From Candidatus Peregrinibacteria bacterium (GTDB lineage: Bacteria > Patescibacteriota > Gracilibacteria > UBA1369 > UBA12463), in the NCBI GenBank assembly GCA_016215735.1, contig JACRIA010000025.1, positions 1 to 8,648 of the forward strand: a stretch of DNA of 8,648 nt, in the 5' to 3' direction. The position numbers and the translations under genes are program-made. Position 1 is the stretch's first letter; each line of letters begins with the position of its first letter. Shown piece by piece: positions 5,439 to 8,648 of this stretch. The notes below the pieces were generated by a model. The model did no database searches and was not told the DNA's origin. It worked only from the letters and a program-made list of their open reading frames with translations.

Positions 5439-6602
5439 GTGATTTTAAAGCGCCAACAATTAGAAAAAAACGAGGAGAAAATTCTTGCGCCGTACGCGTG
5501 TAAAAGCGCAAAATCTTTAGGCAGGAATTATAAGGAAAAGGAAGACGAAAATCGCATAGCGTTTCAGCGCGACCGCGACAGAATAATCCACTCAAAATCT
5601 TTTAGGCGTCTGCAGGAAAAAACGCAGGTTTTTGTGGCGTATGAGGGCGACCATTATAGAAACCGGCTAACGCATACTATGGAAGTCAGCCAGATTTCTA
5701 GGGATGTTGCGCGCGAATTGGGCTTGAATGAAGATTTAGCTGAAGCTATCGCGCTAGCGCATGATTTGGGGCATACGCCTTTCGGACATTTCGGCGAACA
5801 GGCTTTAAATAAAATAATGGTGAAATTCGGCGCGCCTTTTGAACACAATAATCAAAGCCGTAGGATTGTTGAATTGATTGAAAAACTTTATCCGGATTTT
5901 CCTGGATTGAATTTAACAAAAGAAGTGATTGACGGTTTGATAAAACATCAGACAGCGTATGATCAGCCGAAAACAAAGTTCGAAACTTTTCCTCATCTTG
6001 AGGCGCAGATTGTGAATTTGGCGGATTCGATTGCTTATATAAATCATGATATTGACGATGGTTTGCGCGGGAAAATTTTTGAATTCAGCGATTTGAATAA
6101 ATTTCCTTTGTGGAAAAAAGCCGCCGCGGCGGCCAAAAAATCGCACAAGAAGGAACTTGAAGGCGGTGTTCTGCGTTCACGCGTGATTTCAAAATTAATC
6201 AGTCTGATGATTGATGATCTTGTGAAACAAACCGAGAAAAATATTAAAAAATATAAAATTCGCAAAGTTGAAGACGTAAAGAAATGTAAAGCGGCTGTCG
6301 CGTCTTTTAGCAAAAGTTTTGAAGAAGAAATTGTGAAAATAAGAGATTTTTTGATGAAAAAATTCTATATGTCGCCGCGCATAAAAGAAAGAATGGAAAT
6401 GGGAATGCAAACTATTGAAAAACTTTTTGAAGCGTATTTCGGCGACACAAAACTTCTGCCGCCAAAACTTCAGCATTGGATCGAAACCGGCGAACGGAGA
6501 GCAATCGTGATAAAGGATTATATCGCAGGAATGACAGACAGCTATGCGGAAAGGGAGCATCGGAAAATTTATGGTAATAAGGGGACGGGGGTCCCGCTGT
6601 AA
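5439..6602 (+). CDS. dgt: Deoxyguanosinetriphosphate triphosphohydrolase-like HD protein
   Basis: Members hydrolyse dNTPs (classically dGTP) to the nucleoside and triphosphate and so trim dNTP pools. Motifs in order are DRDRIIHSKSFRRLQEKTQVF (residues 45-65), RNRLTHTMEVSQISR (74-88), AIALAHDLGHTPFGHFGE (103-120), FEHNNQSRRIVE (134-145) and EAQIVNLADSIAYINHDIDDGLR (188-210). The metal ligands are His79, His108-Asp109 and Asp196. The C-terminal half (about 225-370) is lysine-rich and helical and ends with YIAGMTDSYA, as usual. The family fit is to the bacterial dGTPase-like (type 2) proteins rather than the longer E. coli Dgt; the true substrate is not certain. The GTG at 5439 gives 387 aa. The last residues (KGTGVPL) are encoded by a GGGGACGGGGGT repeat, so the extreme C-terminus looks repeat-derived. 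Neighbouring nrdR also fits dNTP homeostasis. Confidence 0.92.
   Translation: MILKRQQLEKNEEKILAPYACKSAKSLGRNYKEKEDENRIAFQRDRDRIIHSKSFRRLQEKTQVFVAYEGDHYRNRLTHTMEVSQISRDVARELGLNEDLAEAIALAHDLGHTPFGHFGEQALNKIMVKFGAPFEHNNQSRRIVELIEKLYPDFPGLNLTKEVIDGLIKHQTAYDQPKTKFETFPHLEAQIVNLADSIAYINHDIDDGLRGKIFEFSDLNKFPLWKKAAAAAKKSHKKELEGGVLRSRVISKLISLMIDDLVKQTEKNIKKYKIRKVEDVKKCKAAVASFSKSFEEEIVKIRDFLMKKFYMSPRIKERMEMGMQTIEKLFEAYFGDTKLLPPKLQHWIETGERRAIVIKDYIAGMTDSYAEREHRKIYGNKGTGVPL
6581..6595. repeat. GGGGACGGGGGT repeat with GGGAC/GTCCC hairpin, overlapping the dGTPase 3' end
   Basis: The 12 nt at 6581-6592 recur exactly, in inverted orientation, at 7227-7238 on the other side of nrdR. This copy can fold as GGGAC-GGGG-GTCCC (6582-6595). 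It is translated as Gly-Thr-Gly-Val-Pro at the dGTPase C-terminus. Both copies are preceded by AATAAG on the strand carrying the G-rich sequence, directly here and after AAT in the other copy. Confidence 0.6.
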
Positions 6603-6646
6603 CACGTAGACGGCTCTCCCGCTATTTATTTTTCGTTTGGATTCTT
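6600..6646 (+). repeat. Gene-end element after the dGTPase (TAACACG ... GTTTGGATTCTT)
   Basis: The element begins at the dGTPase stop codon with TAACACG and ends with GTTTGGATTC. The element after nrdR (7171-7226) shares both ends and an internal GACGnnTCTC-like segment, but carries an extra hairpin. This copy has a T-rich stretch (ATTTATTTTTCGTTT) that might help transcription to stop, but I see no convincing hairpin before it. Confidence 0.45.
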
Positions 6647-6666
6647 TTGCCGCTTTGATTTATAAT
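6637..6666 (+). promoter_or_regulatory. nrdR: Promoter of nrdR with a dyad over the -10 box
   Basis: TTGGAT (6637-6642) is a 4/6 -35 match, with an 18-nt spacer to the perfect -10 TATAAT (6661-6666). The -10 lies in a perfect dyad, TTTGATT-TAT-AATCAAA (6654-6670), a possible operator. The start site would be near 6673, leaving a leader of about 54 nt. I see no match to the known NrdR box. Confidence 0.55.
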
Positions 6667-6689
6667 CAAATGGCTTTTTGTAAAACAAG

Positions 6690-6724
6690 TTTGCCGCTAA
6701 CGCGGTAAATAGAGAACCGGTCCC
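6690..6724 (+). promoter_or_regulatory. nrdR leader: hairpin plus 17-nt dispersed repeat
   Basis: TTTGCCGC (6690-6697) and GCGGTAAA (6702-6709) can form an 8-bp hairpin with a TAAC loop and one G-U pair. Overlapping it by two bases is AATAGAGAACCGGTCCC (6708-6724), the exact inverted copy of 1989-2005. The repeat ends 2 nt before the nrdR ATG, where a ribosome binding site would be expected, and contains no Shine-Dalgarno sequence. The hairpin could affect translation; this is inference. Confidence 0.5.
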
Positions 6725-6726
6725 AT

Positions 6727-7173
6727 ATGAAATGTCCCAAATGCAAATTTAAGGATACGAGTGTTATTGATTCGCGCGAAACTTCCGAAGGAAAATCAAT
6801 CCGCAGAAGGCGCGAGTGCGAGAAATGCAAACACAGATTTACGACTTTTGAAAAAATCGAAACAACGAATTTTATTGTGATTAAAAAAGATAATTCGCGC
6901 GAGCCTTATAATCGCGAGAAACTTGAGCGCGGTGTTTGGCGTGCGTGCGAAAAACGGCCCGTGACGCAGGAACAGATTGAGAATATGCTGAACGAACTTG
7001 AAGAAGAATGGGCAGGAATGGGCAAAGAGGTTTCAAGTAAAGTTATCGGCGAAGGCGTTATGGAAAAACTCAAAAAAATCGACGAAGTCGCTTACATAAG
7101 ATTTGCTTCTGTATATAGGCATTTTAAAGATTTGGAAACTTTTCAGCGCGAAGTACGGAAATTAATGGATTAA
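6727..7173 (+). CDS. nrdR: Transcriptional repressor NrdR
   Basis: NrdR is a zinc-finger, ATP-cone repressor that senses ATP/dATP and shuts down ribonucleotide reductase operons. The N-terminal zinc ribbon has Cys3, Cys6, Cys31 and Cys34 (MKCPKC and CEKC). The family signature follows the first pair: VIDSRETSEGKSIRRRREC (13-31), then HRFTTFE (36-42). The ATP-cone spans about 49-137, with VIKKDNSREPYNREKL (51-66) at its start and AYIRFASVYRHFKDLETF (122-139) at its end. At 148 aa it has the usual length. The ATG at 6727 is well supported because the zinc ribbon starts there. It stands alone, with its own promoter and flanked by inverted GGGGACGGGGGT repeats. It follows the dGTPase gene on the same strand, so the two may share dNTP control. 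No ribonucleotide reductase gene is in the window. Confidence 0.96.
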   Translation: MKCPKCKFKDTSVIDSRETSEGKSIRRRRECEKCKHRFTTFEKIETTNFIVIKKDNSREPYNREKLERGVWRACEKRPVTQEQIENMLNELEEEWAGMGKEVSSKVIGEGVMEKLKKIDEVAYIRFASVYRHFKDLETFQREVRKLMD

Positions 7174-7226
7174 CACGCCGGGAGGTTGCCGAAGGCGACC
7201 GGACGATCTCTTCTGTTTGGATTTTC
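7171..7226 (+). terminator. Gene-end element after nrdR with a stable hairpin
   Basis: Starting at the nrdR stop codon (TAACACG), the element contains GGTTGCC-GAA-GGCGACC (7184-7200), a 7-bp stem with one G-U pair and a three-base loop. A moderately T-rich stretch (CTCTTCTGTTTGG) follows 7 nt later. It is plausible as an intrinsic terminator or a 3' stabilising structure, although the U-tract is poor. Its ends (TAACACG and GTTTGGATT) match the element after the dGTPase, suggesting a shared repeat family. Confidence 0.5.
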
Positions 7227-7238
7227 ACCCCCGTCCCC
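7227..7238 (-). repeat. Inverted copy of GGGGACGGGGGT
   Basis: On the minus strand this reads GGGGACGGGGGT, identical to 6581-6592, so nrdR lies between inverted copies about 635 nt apart. It ends 7 nt before the -35 hexamer of the transpeptidase promoter. Confidence 0.6.
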
Positions 7239-7245
7239 ATTCTTA

Positions 7246-7294
7246 TTGACAAATGGGTAGTTTTGTTTTATAATTAAATAAACATAAAACAAAA
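7246..7294 (+). promoter_or_regulatory. Consensus sigma70 promoter of the L,D-transpeptidase gene with an 11-bp inverted repeat
   Basis: TTGACA (7246-7251), a 17-nt spacer and TATAAT (7269-7274) make a perfect consensus promoter. TTTTGTTTTAT (7261-7271) and ATAAAACAAAA (7284-7294) are exact reverse complements. The left arm overlaps the spacer and -10 box; the right arm lies just after the predicted start near 7281. This is a good operator geometry, or a hairpin of weak pairs in the first leader bases. The leader is about 20 nt and has no Shine-Dalgarno sequence. Confidence 0.75.
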
Positions 7295-7300
7295 ATAAAA

Positions 7301-8590
7301 GTGCGGAACACCTTTTTGCTCAAACTGGCTTTTGGAATAATTATCTTTTTTATAATAGGTTTGGCGTTTGGACTGATGAGCCGTTCGATAAGATTTGACG
7401 ATACCGGAACGCACATGAGAGCTGATGTTTTGGACGCGGATATTCCTCTCGCGCCTGTTCCAATGGGTGAAAACAAAATCACAGAGCCTTTTCAAAATCT
7501 TGAGCAGGAAATGGTTTTTCCGGCAGCGGACGTGCCAGCTCAAACTGAACAAACTTTGGAACCCGCACAAACTTTGGAACCCGCGCCGCAAATAACTGTC
7601 GAACAACCAATAACCCCTGTTGATATTTTAAATTGCGATTTCAAAATTCCTGTGAAACCTGTTTTTAGCGCCAGGCCGATTAAGGATTTTTTGGCGCTTT
7701 CTGTTGAGTCCGGCAGCCAAGTAAAATTAGATTTATTTTTTGAAAATACCGGAAATATGCCATGGTTTTCCGCAAACAACCCATGCACCGCTGGCCCGAT
7801 TGTGAATCTTGGCACAATGCGCGACCGCGACAGAGCAAGCGCTGTTTACACTCATGAATCAAACGAAGGACAAGGTTGGCTCGCAAATAATAGAATCCTG
7901 ATGCAGACTCCAAAAGTTGAGCCGGGGCAGATTGGCGTTTTTGAATTTACCAGCATTATGCCATCGAACGCCGATGTTTATAGAGAATATTTTCAACTTG
8001 TCGCTGAAGGGAAAACTTGGATTCAAGATTCTGAAATAAATATTGATTTTTACGTTGGCGAAACTTTTGAGCCGCAGGAAGATTTGGATTTAAAATCTTT
8101 GTATATTCCGAGCTCCATGCCTTTTTCCGAATTGGATTTGAATGGCGAGAAAAAAATAGAAATAGATTTATCAGAGCAAAAAATGCATGTGTATTTTGAT
8201 AATATTTTAATCAGAGTTTTTAAAGTTTCTACCGGCGCTTATAAAACTCCGACTCCAACTGGCGATTTTAATATTAGCTTCAAGCAAAAGGTGAGAATAG
8301 CTGGCGGCGATATTCCTTATATAATGCCTCTTTGGCAGACTGTTTACAGAGGCGTTGGCTTGCACGCGCTTCCAAGCCTCGGCAATGCGCGGTTGAGATC
8401 AAAGATAAAAAAATTGGCTCCTGACGAAGAAGCGCCGACAGAGTGGTTTAAGGAAGATTCGCTTTGGACAGAAGCTACTAACCATATCGGCAGGCCTGTA
8501 AGCCATGGATGTATAAGACTTTTGCCGGAAGACGCAAGATTCATGTATGAATTCACGGAAGAAGGAACGTCTGTTTCTATACGGCCATAG
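7301..8590 (+). CDS. Membrane-anchored L,D-transpeptidase (YkuD) with an FW/NBR1-like Ig domain
   Basis: YkuD enzymes make 3-3 peptidoglycan cross-links or attach proteins to the wall, outside the membrane. An N-terminal hydrophobic segment (about residues 5-25, after MRNT) should anchor the protein with the rest outside. A Pro/Glu/Gln-rich linker (about 45-106) contains an 18-nt tandem duplication (QTLEPA twice). Residues about 125-252 resemble the FW/NBR1-type Ig-like domain: VKLDLFFENTGNMPWF, LGTMRDRDRAS, VEPGQIGVFEF, and EYFQLVAEGKTWI. The YkuD domain is about 284-429: IEIDLSEQKMHVYFD, STGAYKTPTPTGDF, GLHALPS (His355) and SHGCIRL (His402, catalytic Cys404). The GTG at 7301 gives the hydrophobic segment in full; there is no Shine-Dalgarno sequence. 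The stop is TAG. The YkuD call is firm; the middle-domain assignment is from pattern memory. Confidence 0.93.
   Translation: MRNTFLLKLAFGIIIFFIIGLAFGLMSRSIRFDDTGTHMRADVLDADIPLAPVPMGENKITEPFQNLEQEMVFPAADVPAQTEQTLEPAQTLEPAPQITVEQPITPVDILNCDFKIPVKPVFSARPIKDFLALSVESGSQVKLDLFFENTGNMPWFSANNPCTAGPIVNLGTMRDRDRASAVYTHESNEGQGWLANNRILMQTPKVEPGQIGVFEFTSIMPSNADVYREYFQLVAEGKTWIQDSEINIDFYVGETFEPQEDLDLKSLYIPSSMPFSELDLNGEKKIEIDLSEQKMHVYFDNILIRVFKVSTGAYKTPTPTGDFNISFKQKVRIAGGDIPYIMPLWQTVYRGVGLHALPSLGNARLRSKIKKLAPDEEAPTEWFKEDSLWTEATNHIGRPVSHGCIRLLPEDARFMYEFTEEGTSVSIRP
7550..7585 (+). repeat. 18-nt tandem duplication in the transpeptidase linker
   Basis: CAAACTTTGGAACCCGCA (7550-7567) is followed directly by CAAACTTTGGAACCCGCG (7568-7585), 17 of 18 identical. 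It encodes QTLEPA twice in the flexible linker between the membrane anchor and the Ig-like domain. This looks like a recent slippage event and a possible site of length variation between strains. Confidence 0.8.
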
Positions 8591-8593
8591 TTT

Positions 8594-8608
8594 GCTCTAT
8601 AATAGAGC
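8594..8608 (+). promoter_or_regulatory. Palindromic -10 region before the last gene
   Basis: GCTCTAT-A-ATAGAGC is a perfect dyad with a single central base and contains TATAAT (8598-8603). With a weak TTTCTA -35 (8574-8579, 18-nt spacer), it could start transcription about 5 nt before the ATG at 8614. It could instead be a small hairpin at the end of the transpeptidase mRNA, as it begins 4 nt after that gene's stop codon. Confidence 0.45.
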
Positions 8609-8613
8609 CTGCT

Positions 8614-8648
8614 ATGAACAGCGTTCTTGATAAATTGAATGATTGCCA
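8614..8648 (+). CDS. Start of an unidentified gene, cut by the window edge
   Basis: ATG at 8614 opens a frame reading MNSVLDKLNDC up to the edge. It lies 23 nt after the transpeptidase stop codon, on the same strand, just downstream of a palindromic TATAAT. Eleven residues are too few to name a family. The opening is compatible with many soluble proteins. There is no Shine-Dalgarno sequence, as elsewhere in this window. Confidence 0.45.
   Translation, partial: MNSVLDKLNDC

Noticed and set aside
5389..5595. A 68-codon minus-strand frame over the xer-dGTPase gap
   Set aside because: It overlaps conserved dGTPase coding sequence and both promoters and has no family features.
6603..6726. A possible small gene or RNA between dGTPase and nrdR
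   Set aside because: There is no convincing frame. The gap is explained by the gene-end element, the nrdR promoter and the leader hairpin.
1..8648. CRISPR array, tRNA or rRNA genes, complete insertion sequence, dif site
   Set aside because: No regularly spaced direct repeats with unique spacers, no cloverleaf candidates in the short gaps, no transposase, and no recognisable dif-like 28-mer were seen.

Overview
The window looks like a fragment of a small-genome bacterium of the Candidate Phyla Radiation (Patescibacteria). This is an inference from several signs: an AT-rich but GCG/CGC-flecked sequence, a stand-alone four-helix-bundle '23S rRNA intervening sequence' type protein, a shortened DprA, an L,D-transpeptidase carrying an FW/NBR1-like Ig domain, no Shine-Dalgarno sequence at any start, and many short dispersed repeats between genes. 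The standard genetic code fits: every gene reads through without in-frame TGA, and the ten visible stops are seven TAA and three TAG. I cannot place it below that level.

Layout. At 1-609 (+) is the C-terminal part of a type IV pilus/type II secretion ATPase (PilB/GspE). A minus-strand block follows, in transcription order: ftsE-like ABC ATPase (3816-3139), PurM-like AIR synthase (3083-2001), dprA (1932-1066) and the four-helix-bundle gene (1002-652), which converges on pilB. From a shared intergenic region at 3817-3968, an unrecognised acidic CxxC protein (3969-4457, +) diverges from ftsE. It converges on a XerC/D-type tyrosine recombinase (5379-4468, -). The recombinase diverges from a dGTPase-like HD phosphohydrolase (5439-6602, +), followed by nrdR (6727-7173, +) and a membrane-anchored L,D-transpeptidase (7301-8590, +). 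A further gene begins at 8614 and leaves the window.

Functional themes. PilB and DprA are both parts of natural DNA uptake, so their proximity fits competence, though either can act otherwise. The dGTPase and NrdR are plausibly both involved in dNTP pool control, one by hydrolysis and one by repressing ribonucleotide reductase genes. FtsE and the transpeptidase act at the cell envelope. Xer recombinase resolves chromosome dimers.

The most unusual content is non-coding. (1) Three tracts of a heptad TCAAANN repeat begin at or within 5 nt of stop codons, all in the sense orientation of the gene just ended. (2) A 17-nt repeat AATAGAGAACCGGTCCC occurs twice in opposite orientation, once supplying the purM stop. 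(3) A 12-nt repeat GGGGACGGGGGT lies inverted on the two sides of nrdR and encodes part of the dGTPase C-terminus. (4) Two related elements begin TAACACG at the dGTPase and nrdR stop codons. (5) Several promoters overlap perfect dyads, notably a consensus TTGACA-N17-TATAAT before the transpeptidase gene with an 11-bp inverted repeat. (6) The xer/dGTPase divergent region has two near-identical -10-to-start modules that predict leaderless mRNAs. I saw no CRISPR array, tRNA, rRNA or complete insertion sequence, and no obvious new multi-gene system. All gene-free gaps are under 160 bases.
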